Source of the DNA: Sphingobium sp. TCM1
GTDB lineage: Bacteria > Pseudomonadota > Alphaproteobacteria > Sphingomonadales > Sphingomonadaceae
Assembly (NCBI RefSeq): GCF_001650725.1
Contig: NZ_LXVX01000002.1
Span: 124,001 to 188,000, forward strand
Direction: 5' to 3'
Length of the DNA: 64,000 nt
Positions 47,611 through 56,639 of the stretch are shown in pieces. The notes under the pieces are model-generated. The model saw nothing but the letters and a program-made list of their open reading frames with translations. It made no database searches and had not been told where the DNA came from. A program made the translations under genes and the position numbers. Position 1 is the first letter of the stretch; each line of letters begins with the position of its first letter.

Positions 47611-49116
47611 TCACTCCCCGCCCAAGGCCAGGTCGATCAGCGCCATGGTCGACGGGTCGAAGCCGGTCGGCCCGTTGGCCTCGATCGACTTGGCGATCTC
47701 CTTGCCCAGCTCCACGCCGAACTGGTCGAACGGATTGATCCCCATCAGCACCGCATTGGCAAAGGTGCGATGCTCGTAGAAAGCGATCAGCGCGCCCAGC
47801 GCCTCGGGCGTCACATCGTCGATCAGGATCGTCGTCGATGGCCGGTTGCCCGGATAGGCGCGCGCGGGATCGGCGTCATTGTCCTTGCCCCGCATCAGCG
47901 CCGCGCCCTGCGCGAAGCAGTTGACCAGCAGCGCGCGATGATGCGCCGGGTCCAGGCTGTGCCCCGGCTCGATCGAAGCGATGAATTCGACCGGCGTCAG
48001 GATCGTTCCCTGGTGCAGCAACTGGAACACCGCGTGCTGCGCGTCGGTGCCCACCCCGCCCCAGGTGATCGGCGCGGTCGGGCCGTCGACCGGCGTGCCG
48101 TCGCGCTTCACGCTCTTGCCGTTGCTCTCCATCTCCAGTTGCTGAAGATAGGATGGCAGCAGCTTCAGCCGCTCGTCATAGGCGAACAGCGCCCGCGTCT
48201 GGCACCCCAGCACCCGTGCATAATATTGATCGACGAAAGCCGCGATCAGCGGCGCATTCTCGGTCGGGGGCGACAGCCGGAAATGGCGATCCATCGCCGC
48301 CGCGCCTTCCAGCAGGCTCTCGAACGCGTCCCAGCCCAGCGACAACGCGGCGGGGAAACCGATAGAGGACCAGAGCGAATAGCGCCCGCCCACCGACTCC
48401 GCAAAGGGCAGGATGCGCGTTTCGTCGACGCCCCATTCCATCGCCTTTTCGGGCGATGCGGTCAGCGCGATCACCCGGCCATAAGGATCGTCGACCCCGC
48501 CCTCGACCATCCAGTTGATCGCGCTCGCCGCGTTCAGCATCGTCTCGCTGGTGGTGAAGGTCTTGGATGCGATCGCGATCAGCGTATATTCCGGGTCGAA
48601 ACTGTCCATCGCCCGTTCCAGCGCGGTGCCGTCCACGTTGGACACGATCGCCACGTCATAGCGGATGCCGTCGCCGTCCAGCGCATCGATGATGAGGTCG
48701 GGGCCAAGCGCCGACCCGCCGATGCCGATATGCAGGATATGGCGGATCTCGCCCAGCGCCCCGGCCTCGATCGCGTCGATCAGCGCGCGCATCCGGCTGT
48801 GCAGCGCCTTGGCCTGCGCGACGCTCTGCGCATTGCCCTCGCCCCGCTCGGCGGGATGTTCGGCGGCGCGGCCCTCGGTGTTGTTCACCGCCTCGCCGGC
48901 GAACAGCGCGTCGCGCTGCGTGGCGAAGCCCTGCTCCTCGGCCAGCTTCAGGAAGCCCGCCAGCAGATCGTCGGTCAGATGGGTCTTGGACCAGTCGAAC
49001 CGGATCGGCCCCTGGGACAGCACCAGCTTCGACAGGCGATCGGGGTCGGTGGCGAAGATGGACTTGAGTTCGGCTTGCGGAAGCGCGGCGATGGCCGCCA
49101 GTGCAGGGCTGGTCAT
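47611..49116 (-). CDS. pgi: Glucose-6-phosphate isomerase
   Basis: 501 aa, the alphaproteobacterial length class. Seen: HIGIGGSALGPDLIIDAL (substrate-binding), SKTFTTSETMLNA, GGRYSLWSSIGFPAAL, and the C-terminal NPFDQFGVELGKEIA. The ATG at 49116 is used; the open frame continues a long way upstream but there it is antisense to lepB. Links glucose 6-phosphate and fructose 6-phosphate. Confidence 0.96.
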   Translation of the reverse strand: MTSPALAAIAALPQAELKSIFATDPDRLSKLVLSQGPIRFDWSKTHLTDDLLAGFLKLAEEQGFATQRDALFAGEAVNNTEGRAAEHPAERGEGNAQSVAQAKALHSRMRALIDAIEAGALGEIRHILHIGIGGSALGPDLIIDALDGDGIRYDVAIVSNVDGTALERAMDSFDPEYTLIAIASKTFTTSETMLNAASAINWMVEGGVDDPYGRVIALTASPEKAMEWGVDETRILPFAESVGGRYSLWSSIGFPAALSLGWDAFESLLEGAAAMDRHFRLSPPTENAPLIAAFVDQYYARVLGCQTRALFAYDERLKLLPSYLQQLEMESNGKSVKRDGTPVDGPTAPITWGGVGTDAQHAVFQLLHQGTILTPVEFIASIEPGHSLDPAHHRALLVNCFAQGAALMRGKDNDADPARAYPGNRPSTTILIDDVTPEALGALIAFYEHRTFANAVLMGINPFDQFGVELGKEIAKSIEANGPTGFDPSTMALIDLALGGE

Positions 49117-49293
49117 GCTAATGATCCTCTTATGACGTTGGTCGAGATCGACGCTGCACCGGTCGATTCTGTCTCTGCTTAAACGGGTCCGGCGTGCAAT
49201 GCACCACCCGGCGTGCTTGACGCGGCCATTCCGACACCGCAAAAGCCGCCACGGCCCTTTTTCGGGGCAGAGCGAAGGAAAAGACGAGCATCC

Positions 49294-50118
49294 ATGACTG
49301 CCAAATCCGAAACGCGGGATTTCCTCTGGTTTCTCGCCAAGCTGGGGCTGTTCGTCTTCATCCTGCGCAGCTTCATCGTCTCGCCCTTCAACATCCCGTC
49401 TGAATCGATGCAGCCGCGCCTGCTGATCGGCGATTATCTGCTGGTCGCCAAATGGCCCTATGGCTATTCGCGCTATTCGCTGCCCTTCTCGATCCCGCTG
49501 ATCCCCGGCCGCATCCTCGCCTCCACGCCCGAACGCGGCGACGTGGCGGTCTTCAAGGCGCCGCCGAACCAGAAGAACGACTATATCAAGCGCGTCATCG
49601 GCCTGCCAGGCGACATGGTCGCGGTGCGCGGCGGCACCGTCTATCTGAACGGCCAGGCGATCCCGAAGCAGAAGGTCGCCGACCTCGTCATCCCGGTCAC
49701 GCCCAACATGGAGGACGCCGCGGCCAAGGAAGGCGCCGCCTCCCCCTGCTACCGCCCCGATTTCGAGGAAGCGGCGCCCGGCGGCGGCAACCAGTGCCGC
49801 TATCCGCAGTTCCGCGAGACCCTGCCCGGCGGCAAGAGCTATAACGTCCTCGACCTGGTGCCCGACGGCGCGGCCGACGATCGCGACACTGTGCTGGTGC
49901 CGCAGGGCCATCTCTTCATGATGGGCGACAATCGCGATCGCAGCGCCGACAGCCGCTTCCCCGCGGTCGAGGGTGGCGGTATCGGCCTCGTCCCCGAACA
50001 GAATCTCGTTGGCAAGGCCATGATCTCGGTCTTCTCGACCGACGGCAGCGCCAGCTGGCTGCTCCCCTGGACCTGGTTCACCGCCGCACGCTGGAGCCGG
50101 ATCGGAGAAGGCTTTTGA
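49294..50118 (+). CDS. lepB: Signal peptidase I
   Basis: Cleaves Sec and Tat signal peptides at the periplasmic face, 274 aa. One N-terminal membrane helix (about residues 12-30); catalytic Ser38 in NIPSESMQP and Lys99 in DYIKRVIGLPGD; box E as MMGDNRDRSADSRF. The family stretch between residues 140 and 180 includes a Cys-containing insert (SPCYRPD...GGNQCRY). First gene of lepB-rnc-(GIY-YIG)-era. Confidence 0.95.
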   Translation: MTAKSETRDFLWFLAKLGLFVFILRSFIVSPFNIPSESMQPRLLIGDYLLVAKWPYGYSRYSLPFSIPLIPGRILASTPERGDVAVFKAPPNQKNDYIKRVIGLPGDMVAVRGGTVYLNGQAIPKQKVADLVIPVTPNMEDAAAKEGAASPCYRPDFEEAAPGGGNQCRYPQFRETLPGGKSYNVLDLVPDGAADDRDTVLVPQGHLFMMGDNRDRSADSRFPAVEGGGIGLVPEQNLVGKAMISVFSTDGSASWLLPWTWFTAARWSRIGEGF

Positions 50119-50786
50119 GCAAGCCGGACACTGACGGCTGGCTCAAGGATCTGATCGGCCGCGCCCCGAAGAATCGGGCCGCGTTCGAACAGGCGCTGAC
50201 CCATGGCAGCGCCAAGGCGCTCAACTATGAGCGGCTGGAATTCCTGGGCGACCGCATCCTTGGCCTGCTGATCGGCGAATGGGTGTATGAACGTTTCACC
50301 GCCGAGCCGGAAGGCAAGCTCTCCCGGCGCTACAATGCCCTGGTGTCCGGCGAAACCTGCGCGGAGATCGCCCGCGCCGCCGGCGTGCCCAAACATCTGA
50401 TCCTGGGCAAGCAGGCGCGCGACGATGGCGCGGCGGACAGCGACAATGTGCTGGGCGACGTGATGGAGGCGCTGATCGGCGCGCTCTATCTGGAAGGCGG
50501 CCTGGAGGAAGCCCGCGCGCTCGTCCGCCGCCTCTGGGGCGACCGCGTCGACACCCAGACCAGCGCGCCCCGCCACCCCAAATCCTATCTCCAGGAATGG
50601 GCCGCCGCCAACAAGCGCAAGCCCCCCGAATATGTCCTGACCGACCGTTCCGGCCCGCAACACGCCCTGCGCTTCACCGTGACCGTCTCGATCAAGGGCG
50701 CAGGCGAGGCCAGCGCGACCGGCGCGTCCAAACAGGAAGCCGAAACGGCGGCGGCGAAAGCGCTGCTGGAAAAGCTGGCGGGTTGA
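50115..50786 (+). CDS. rnc: Ribonuclease III
   Basis: Double-strand-specific RNase for rRNA and mRNA processing, 223 aa. Starts at a TTG overlapping the lepB stop by 4 bp. The signature YERLEFLGDRILGLLIGEWVY carries catalytic E42 and D46; DVMEALIGALYLEGG carries the second acidic pair; a dsRNA-binding domain is at the C-terminus (HPKSYLQEWAAANKRKPPEYVL...GAGEASATGASKQEAETAAAKALLEKL). Confidence 0.96.
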   Translation: MSKPDTDGWLKDLIGRAPKNRAAFEQALTHGSAKALNYERLEFLGDRILGLLIGEWVYERFTAEPEGKLSRRYNALVSGETCAEIARAAGVPKHLILGKQARDDGAADSDNVLGDVMEALIGALYLEGGLEEARALVRRLWGDRVDTQTSAPRHPKSYLQEWAAANKRKPPEYVLTDRSGPQHALRFTVTVSIKGAGEASATGASKQEAETAAAKALLEKLAG

Positions 50787-50803
50787 CGGGAAACCCTCTC
50801 AAC

Positions 50804-50879
50804 CCGTTCGCCCTGAGCCTGTCGAAGGGCTCTACTTCTTGAAAATAGAGGAAGGCTTCGACAAGCTCAGTCCGAACGG
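50804..50879. repeat. Palindromic repeat after rnc
   Basis: The left arm starts CCGTTCGCCCTGAGCCTGTC (from 50804) and the right arm ends AAGCTCAGTCCGAACGG (to 50879); they are inverted copies with few mismatches around a 20-base AT-richer loop. It lies between rnc and the GIY-YIG gene. Confidence 0.85.
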
Positions 50880-50905
50880 TTCCATTGAAAGTTTGAACTG
50901 CGGAC

Positions 50906-51193
50906 ATGCCCTTCCGGACCTACATGCTCCATTGCGCGGACCGCAGTTTCTACGTCGGGCATACCGACCATCTCGAAACCCGCATCGCCCAGCATGAGAG
51001 CGGCGAAATCCCTGGCTACACCCAAACGCGCCGGCCGGTAAAACTGGTCTGGTCGCAATCGTTCGGCACGCGTATGGAGGTGCTTGAGGCCGAACGGCGG
51101 ATGAAGGGCTGGAGCCGGGCCAAAAAGCTGGCTCTGATCCGTGAGGATTGGACATTGATCTCCAGCTTGGCGCGATCGACCAAAGAAAAGTAA
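50906..51193 (+). CDS. Small GIY-YIG nuclease family protein
   Basis: 95 aa, a single GIY-YIG domain. The two strands read TYMLHC and FYVGHT (degenerate GIY and good Y-V-G), followed by LETRIAQHESG (catalytic R region) and the C-terminal EAERRMKGWSRAKKLALI. Small stand-alone GIY-YIG proteins are widespread with unknown targets. This one lies between rnc and era and is bracketed by palindromic repeats on both sides. Confidence 0.85.
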   Translation: MPFRTYMLHCADRSFYVGHTDHLETRIAQHESGEIPGYTQTRRPVKLVWSQSFGTRMEVLEAERRMKGWSRAKKLALIREDWTLISSLARSTKEK

Positions 51194-51194
51194 G

Positions 51195-51221
51195 GCGCTT
51201 CGGCAGGCTCAGCGCGAACGG
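51195..51221. repeat. Half palindromic repeat ahead of era
   Basis: One arm only, beginning GCGCTTCGGCAGGCTCAGCG and ending GCGAACGG, 1 base after the GIY-YIG stop. Same family and orientation as the right arm of the element at 50804. Its last bases GG begin the GGAG that serves as the era ribosome-binding site. Confidence 0.75.
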
Positions 51222-51229
51222 AGTTATAT

Positions 51230-52138
51230 TTGACAGAACATCTCGAAACCCAGCGCTGCGGCGTCGTCGCCATCGTGGGCGCCCCCAATGCGGGCAAATC
51301 GACGCTGGTGAACGCGCTGGTGGGGCAGAAGGTGGCGATCACCAGTCCCAAGGCGCAGACCACCCGCACCCGCGTCATGGGCGTCGCGATCGAAGGCGAC
51401 GCACAGCTGGTGCTGGTCGACACCCCCGGCATCTTCGCGCCCAAGCGCAGGCTAGACCGTGCCATGGTGCAGGCCGCCTGGGGCGGCGCGCAGGGCGCCG
51501 ACCTCATCGCCCTCATCGTCGACGGCAAGGCGGGCCTCGGCCCCAAGATGGAGCCGATCGTCGAGGCGCTGGTCCATCGCCCCGAACGCAAATGGCTGAT
51601 CCTCAACAAGGTCGACATCGCCATCAAGGAAAAGCTGCTGGTCCACACCCAGAAGCTCTACGAGCGGATCGGCTTCGAGGAGACCTTCTTCATCTCCGCC
51701 CAGACCGGCGATGGCCTTGCCGAACTGAAGACCGCCTTCGCCAGCGCCATGCCGCAAGGACCATGGCACTTCCCCGAGGACCAGGTGTCCGACGCCACCG
51801 ACCGGATGCTGGCGGCCGAAATCACCCGCGAGCAGCTGTATCACCAGCTGCACGCCGAACTACCCTACGCCGCCGCGGTCGATACCGAACAATATAAGGA
51901 ACGCGACGACGGATCGGTCGAAATCCACCAGCAGATCCTGGTCGCCCGCCCGACCCAGCGCGCCATCGTTCTGGGCAAGGGCGGCCAGCGCCTCAAGGAA
52001 ATCGGGTCGAAAGCACGGGCGGAGCTTGCCCAGCTTCTCGGCGTCAAGGTCCACCTCTACCTCCACGTCAAGGTGAAGGAAGACTGGGAAGACGACCGCT
52101 TCATCTACCGCGACATCGGCCTGGACTGGGTGGAGTAG
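51230..52138 (+). CDS. era: GTPase Era
   Basis: Ribosome-assembly GTPase that binds 16S rRNA, 302 aa. G motifs: GAPNAGKST (G1, K23), TTRTRV (G2), DTPGIF (G3), NKVD (G4). The C-terminal KH domain reads ILVARPTQRAIVLGKGGQRLKEIGSKARAEL. The start is a TTG at 51230 with GGAG 7 bases upstream, partly supplied by the repeat. In most bacteria era follows rnc directly; here 443 bp separate them. Confidence 0.96.
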   Translation: MTEHLETQRCGVVAIVGAPNAGKSTLVNALVGQKVAITSPKAQTTRTRVMGVAIEGDAQLVLVDTPGIFAPKRRLDRAMVQAAWGGAQGADLIALIVDGKAGLGPKMEPIVEALVHRPERKWLILNKVDIAIKEKLLVHTQKLYERIGFEETFFISAQTGDGLAELKTAFASAMPQGPWHFPEDQVSDATDRMLAAEITREQLYHQLHAELPYAAAVDTEQYKERDDGSVEIHQQILVARPTQRAIVLGKGGQRLKEIGSKARAELAQLLGVKVHLYLHVKVKEDWEDDRFIYRDIGLDWVE

Positions 52139-52166
52139 GGAAACCCCCTAACCGGTCGGAACCAAA

Positions 52167-52249
52167 CGTCCCGCTCGGCTGAGCCTGTCGAATCCCCGTT
52201 CTTCTCTTTGAAGAAAAGGGGAGTCCTTCGACAAGCTCAGGACGAACGG
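52167..52249. repeat. Palindromic repeat between era and topA
   Basis: The left arm CGTCCCGCTCGGCTGAGCCT (from 52167) and the right arm AAGCTCAGGACGAACGG (to 52249) are inverted copies; between them CCCC-TTCTTC and GAAGAA-AGGGG pair as well, so the whole element can form one long hairpin. It lies between the convergent era and topA and may help end both transcripts. Confidence 0.85.
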
Positions 52250-52257
52250 ACGGCCGG

Positions 52258-54831
52258 CTACTCCGCCGCCGCCTTCTTCTTCGCGGGCGCCTTCTTCGCG
52301 GCGGGCTTCTTCGCCACCCCATCCTTCTTGGCGGCCGCCTTCTTGGGCGCGGCCTTTTTCTTCGCGCCCTTCTTCGCCGGGGCCGCCGCTGCGCGCGCAT
52401 CGATCAGTTGGGCGGCTTCCTCCAGCGTCAACTGGTCCTTGTCGACCGTCTTGGGCAGCGTCGCATTGGTCGTGCCGTCGGTGACATAGGCGCCATAGCG
52501 GCCCTCCATCAGCTTGATCTCGGCCTCGGTGCGCGGATGCGCGCCCAGCACCTTGAGCGGCTCGCGCCCGCCCGACGAACGGCCACCCCGCGTCGCCGCC
52601 TCGGCCAGCTTCACCACCGCGCTGTTCATCCCGACCTCGAAAATCTCGGCCGTGCTCGACAGTCGCCCATATTTGCCGTCATGCAGCAGATAAGGCCCGA
52701 ACCGGCCGATATTGGCGACGATGGGTTTCCCCGTCTCCGGGTGCAGCCCCACCTCGCGCGGCAGGCTGAGCAGCTTCACCGCCCAGTCCAGGGTCATCTC
52801 CCCATCGGGCAGGTCGCGCGGGATCGATCCGCGCTTGGCTTCCTTGCCCTCGCCCATCTCGATATAGGGGCCAAAGCGGCCGGACTTCTTGACGATGTCC
52901 TGCCCCGTCTCGGGATGCTGGCCCAATATCTCCGGACCCGTATCCTCGCCATCCTTGCCGCCCGGCTGGCCGAACTTGCGGGTATATTTGCATTCGGGAT
53001 AGTTGGAGCAGGCGATGAACGCCCCGAACCGCCCGCCGCGCAGGGAAAGCTGCCCGTCGCCGCACAACGGACAGGCGCGCGGATTGCTCCCGTCGGCCTT
53101 GGGCGGGAACAGCATCGGCTCCAGGAATTTGTCGAGCGCTGCGGTGATGTCGCTCGGCTTTTGCTCCATCACCTCTGCGGTCTTGGGCTTGAAGTCCTTC
53201 CAGAAGGCTTCCAGCACTTCCTGCCACTGGGCGCGGCCGCCGGAAATCTCGTCCAGTTCGTCCTCAAGTCCCGCCGTGAAGTCGTAGGACACATAGCGCT
53301 CGAAGAAGCGTTCGAGGAAGGCCGTCACCAGCCGTCCGCTTTCCTCCGCGAAAAAGCGGTTCTTCTCGATCCGCACATAGTCGCGGTCCTTGAGCACCTG
53401 AAGCGTCGAGGCGTATGTGGACGGACGCCCGATCCCCAGTTCCTCCAGCCGCTTCACCAGCGACGCTTCCGAAAAGCGCGGCGGCGGCTGGGTGAAATGC
53501 TGTTCGGCCGTGACATTCTTCTTGGCCGGCGCATCGCCATCGCTCATGCGCGGCAGCAGCTTGGAATCATCATCGTCGCTGTCGTCGCGACCTTCCTCGT
53601 ACAGGGCGAGAAAGCCGGGGAAGATCACCACCTGTCCGGTCGCGCGCAGCATATGGCTGCCCGATCCGTCGACCAGATCGATCACCGTCCGCTCCAGCCG
53701 CGCCGACGCCATCTGGCTCGCCAGCGCCCGCTTGAAGATCAGGTCGTAGAGGCGCGCATGATCGCCCGACCCCACCTTGTCGCGGCTGAACTCGGTCGGC
53801 CGGATCGCTTCGTGCGCTTCCTGCGCATTCTTGGCCTTGGTCTGATACTGGCGCGGCTTTTCGGGCAGATAGCCGCCGTCATAGCGCTCCGCGATCGCCT
53901 TGCGCGCGGCGGAAATGGCACTGCCGTCCATCTGCACACCGTCGGTACGCATATAGGTGATCGCGCCGTCTTCATACAGCTGCTGCGCGATCCGCATCGT
54001 GTGGCTGGCGGAAAAGCCCAGCTTGCGCGCGGCCTCCTGTTGCAGCGTCGAGGTGGTAAACGGCGCGGGCGGATTGCGGCTGACCGGCTTGGTCTCGACC
54101 TTGTCGACGGTGAAGCGCCCGGCCTCGACGTCCGCCTTCGCGGCCATGGCGTCGCCTTCCTTGCCGATGGTCAGGCGGTCGATCTTCTCGCCCTTCCAGC
54201 GGACGAGCCGCGCGGTGAAACCCTGCCCGCCCTGCTCCATCTCGGCCGCGACCGACCAATATTCCTGCGGCACGAAGCTTTCGATCTCGCGCTCGCGCTC
54301 CACCACCAGGCGCAGCGCGACCGACTGCACGCGCCCAGCCGACTTGGCGCCGGGCAGTTTGCGCCACAGCACCGGCGACAAAGTGAAGCCCACCAGATAG
54401 TCGAGCGCCCGGCGCGCCCGATAGGCGTCGATCAGATCCTCGTCCAGCGCGCGCGGCTTGGCCATCGCGTCCAGCACCGCCGCCTTGGTGATCGCGTTGA
54501 ACGTCACCCGGTCGACCGTCTGGGGCAGCGCCTTCTTGGCGCGCAGCACCTCCTGCACATGCCAGCTGATCGCCTCCCCTTCGCGATCAGGGTCAGTCGC
54601 CAGGATCAATCGCGTCGCCTTCTTCGCCTCGTCGGCGATGGCTTTCAACTGCTTGCCCTTGTCGCCATAATTTTCCCACGACATGGCAAAGCCGTTATCG
54701 GGGTCCACCGACCCGTCCTTGGGCGGCAGGTCGCGAATATGGCCATAGCTGGCGAGGACGTGAAAATCCCCACCCAGATATTTCTCGATGGTCTTCGCCT
54801 TGGCCGGCGATTCGACGATGACAAGCTGCAT
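52258..54831 (-). CDS. topA: DNA topoisomerase I
   Basis: Type IA topoisomerase that relaxes negative supercoils, 857 aa. Toprim start MQLVIVESPAKAKTIEKYLG with TDPDREGEAISWH; active tyrosine in GAITYMRTDG (about residue 293); a C-terminal zinc finger CPLCGDGQLSLRGG...CSNYPECKY; then repeated one-finger-like domains (GRFGPYI, GRFGPYLL). The last 45 residues are a Lys/Ala/Pro-rich tail (KKAAPKKAAAKKDG), which likely binds DNA. Confidence 0.97.
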   Translation of the reverse strand: MQLVIVESPAKAKTIEKYLGGDFHVLASYGHIRDLPPKDGSVDPDNGFAMSWENYGDKGKQLKAIADEAKKATRLILATDPDREGEAISWHVQEVLRAKKALPQTVDRVTFNAITKAAVLDAMAKPRALDEDLIDAYRARRALDYLVGFTLSPVLWRKLPGAKSAGRVQSVALRLVVEREREIESFVPQEYWSVAAEMEQGGQGFTARLVRWKGEKIDRLTIGKEGDAMAAKADVEAGRFTVDKVETKPVSRNPPAPFTTSTLQQEAARKLGFSASHTMRIAQQLYEDGAITYMRTDGVQMDGSAISAARKAIAERYDGGYLPEKPRQYQTKAKNAQEAHEAIRPTEFSRDKVGSGDHARLYDLIFKRALASQMASARLERTVIDLVDGSGSHMLRATGQVVIFPGFLALYEEGRDDSDDDDSKLLPRMSDGDAPAKKNVTAEQHFTQPPPRFSEASLVKRLEELGIGRPSTYASTLQVLKDRDYVRIEKNRFFAEESGRLVTAFLERFFERYVSYDFTAGLEDELDEISGGRAQWQEVLEAFWKDFKPKTAEVMEQKPSDITAALDKFLEPMLFPPKADGSNPRACPLCGDGQLSLRGGRFGAFIACSNYPECKYTRKFGQPGGKDGEDTGPEILGQHPETGQDIVKKSGRFGPYIEMGEGKEAKRGSIPRDLPDGEMTLDWAVKLLSLPREVGLHPETGKPIVANIGRFGPYLLHDGKYGRLSSTAEIFEVGMNSAVVKLAEAATRGGRSSGGREPLKVLGAHPRTEAEIKLMEGRYGAYVTDGTTNATLPKTVDKDQLTLEEAAQLIDARAAAAPAKKGAKKKAAPKKAAAKKDGVAKKPAAKKAPAKKKAAAE

Positions 54832-54895
54832 TCAGGCCCCGATTTGGAAATCTCTCACGTATACGCGCGAGTGTGTAGGGGGGTGGAGGAGGGCG

Positions 54896-55540
54896 TCAAG
54901 CGTTCTGCTGCGCGCGACGCGCCAACTCCGTCAGGAACGCCAACAGCAGCGCAGCGCCGCTCCCCATCCACATTGCGTCCTGACGCAGTAACGGAAACAG
55001 CGACGCGCCCGTCACCGCCCCCGCGACCAGGCCGAGCCACAAAAGCGCATAGCCGCCCCGGCCGGGATGCCGCCTGCCGGTCACGATGCCCGCCAGCCCC
55101 AGGCCGATCCGCACCAGACTGCCCGTCATATAGGTCAGCCCCAGCGGTGCCTGGCCTTCCCTCTCGAATATGGTGTTTTCCGCGCCCATGGCCAAGGCCA
55201 GCAACCCGGCCGTCCAGAGCGGCGGATGCCGGATCAGCAGCGCGGCCGCGGCAAGCATCGCCGCCACCAGCAGCAATATGGCCGCGCTTTGGCGTCGGCC
55301 CGCAGCGGCGCCCACGATCGCGCCGGCGCAGACCCCGGCGACGAAGCAGAGAATGAGGATGCCCGCCGCCATCGCATCGCTCCGCGCACCCGCAATGCCG
55401 ACGGCCAGCCGCGTCGAATTGCCGCTCATGAACGAAACGAAGAAGCCCGAGGTCGTGAGAAAGCCGAGCGCATCGACATAGCCTGCCAGGAAGGCAAGGG
55501 TGATGGCGAGGGAGCGCATGTGACGATCGAACCGGATCAT
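54896..55540 (-). CDS. DUF1275 (YoaK-like) membrane protein
   Basis: 214 aa from the ATG at 55540. About six membrane segments and the family stretch LAFLAGYVDALGFLTTSGFFVSFMSGNSTRLAVGIA, then GAENTIFEREGQAPLGLTYMTGSLVRIGLGL. DUF1275 is a predicted transporter family with no firm function. It lies between dprA and topA, genes often adjacent in alphaproteobacteria, and has a 16-bp gap to dprA. Confidence 0.85.
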   Translation of the reverse strand: MIRFDRHMRSLAITLAFLAGYVDALGFLTTSGFFVSFMSGNSTRLAVGIAGARSDAMAAGILILCFVAGVCAGAIVGAAAGRRQSAAILLLVAAMLAAAALLIRHPPLWTAGLLALAMGAENTIFEREGQAPLGLTYMTGSLVRIGLGLAGIVTGRRHPGRGGYALLWLGLVAGAVTGASLFPLLRQDAMWMGSGAALLLAFLTELARRAQQNA

Positions 55541-55556
55541 GGCTTTTGCCCGGCGA

Positions 55557-56639
55557 TCACGACTGGGCCACCCTCCCGCCGGCATGGCGCGCCAGCCGGT
55601 CGGCAAGCTCCAGTTCCAGCAATACCGTCTGCACCACGGCCGGCGACAGGCCCGACAGGCGGATGATCTCGTCCACCGGCACCGGCGCGGGCCCCAGCAG
55701 CCCGACGACCGCCGCCCGATCCTGTTCCGCCACGTCGCTCGACACCGGCTCGCCGATAAAGTCGAAACTGCCCTGTCGCACCATGCGCGGATCGAAACCG
55801 CCGATCGCCTCCATCACGTCGGCCCCATTTTGCACCAGCGTCGCGCCCTCGCGGATCAGGCTGTTGCACCCTTGTGCACGCGGATCGATTGGCGATCCCG
55901 GCACCGCCATCACCTCGCGCCCTGCCTCACCGGCCAGTCGCGCGGTGATGAGCGATCCGGACTTGGGCGCCGCCTCGACCACCACCGTCCCCAGCGCCAG
56001 GCCAGCGATGATGCGGTTGCGCGCCGGGAAATGCCGCGCCAGCGGCTGGACGCCGGGCGGATGTTCGGTGACGAGCAGGCCGCTCTCGGCCACCTGCCCC
56101 TGCAAATCCCGGTTCTCCGGCGGAAAGACGATGTCGATGCCGCTGGCGATGACGCCGATCGTCCCGCTGTCGATCGACCCGCGATGCGCCTCCGTATCGA
56201 TGCCGCGCGCCAGCCCCGAAACCACCACCGCGCCGCGCTGTCCCAGATCCTGCGCCAAGGCGCGTGCGAACCGGCACGCCGCCGCCGAAGCATTGCGCGC
56301 GCCGACCATCGCCACGCACGGTCGCCCGGCCAGAGCGACATCGCCCCGCACGATCAGCGCGGGCGGCGCGCCCTCCATCTGGTCCAGCAACGCGGGATAG
56401 TCGGCATCGCCCATCAGCAGGTAGCGCGCGCCCAGCGCCCGCGTCGCGCCGATCTCCCGCTCCACCGCACCCGCATCGGCGACGCTCGCCCGGCCACCGC
56501 CGCGCTCGGCCAGATGAGGGATGGCGCGCAACGCCTCCCCCGCCGTCCCGAACCGGGCGAGCAATTGCCGATAGCTGACCGGACCGATCCGGGGGGAGCG
56601 GATGAGCCGCAGCCGATCGAACCGCTCCCGCTCGCTCAT
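55557..56639 (-). CDS. dprA: DNA-processing protein DprA
   Basis: Protects incoming single-stranded DNA and loads RecA during natural transformation, 360 aa. A SAM-like N-terminal part (FDRLRLIRSPRIGPVSYRQLL) is followed by the Rossmann core: VAMVGARNASAAA, VSGLARGIDTEAHRGSI, VIASGIDIVFPPENRDLQ, TEHPPG and FPARNRIIAGLALG, then a C-terminal winged helix. It overlaps plsY by 4 bp. No other competence gene is in the window. Confidence 0.93.
   Translation of the reverse strand: MSERERFDRLRLIRSPRIGPVSYRQLLARFGTAGEALRAIPHLAERGGGRASVADAGAVEREIGATRALGARYLLMGDADYPALLDQMEGAPPALIVRGDVALAGRPCVAMVGARNASAAACRFARALAQDLGQRGAVVVSGLARGIDTEAHRGSIDSGTIGVIASGIDIVFPPENRDLQGQVAESGLLVTEHPPGVQPLARHFPARNRIIAGLALGTVVVEAAPKSGSLITARLAGEAGREVMAVPGSPIDPRAQGCNSLIREGATLVQNGADVMEAIGGFDPRMVRQGSFDFIGEPVSSDVAEQDRAAVVGLLGPAPVPVDEIIRLSGLSPAVVQTVLLELELADRLARHAGGRVAQS

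Noticed and set aside
47611..49911. A 766-residue form of Pgi
   Set aside because: The extra N-terminal part runs antisense to lepB; the normal Pgi start is at 49116.
52408..55356. A 982-codon plus-strand open frame
   Set aside because: It lies opposite topA and DUF1275, both with clear families; the peptide is low-complexity and arises from GC-rich third positions.
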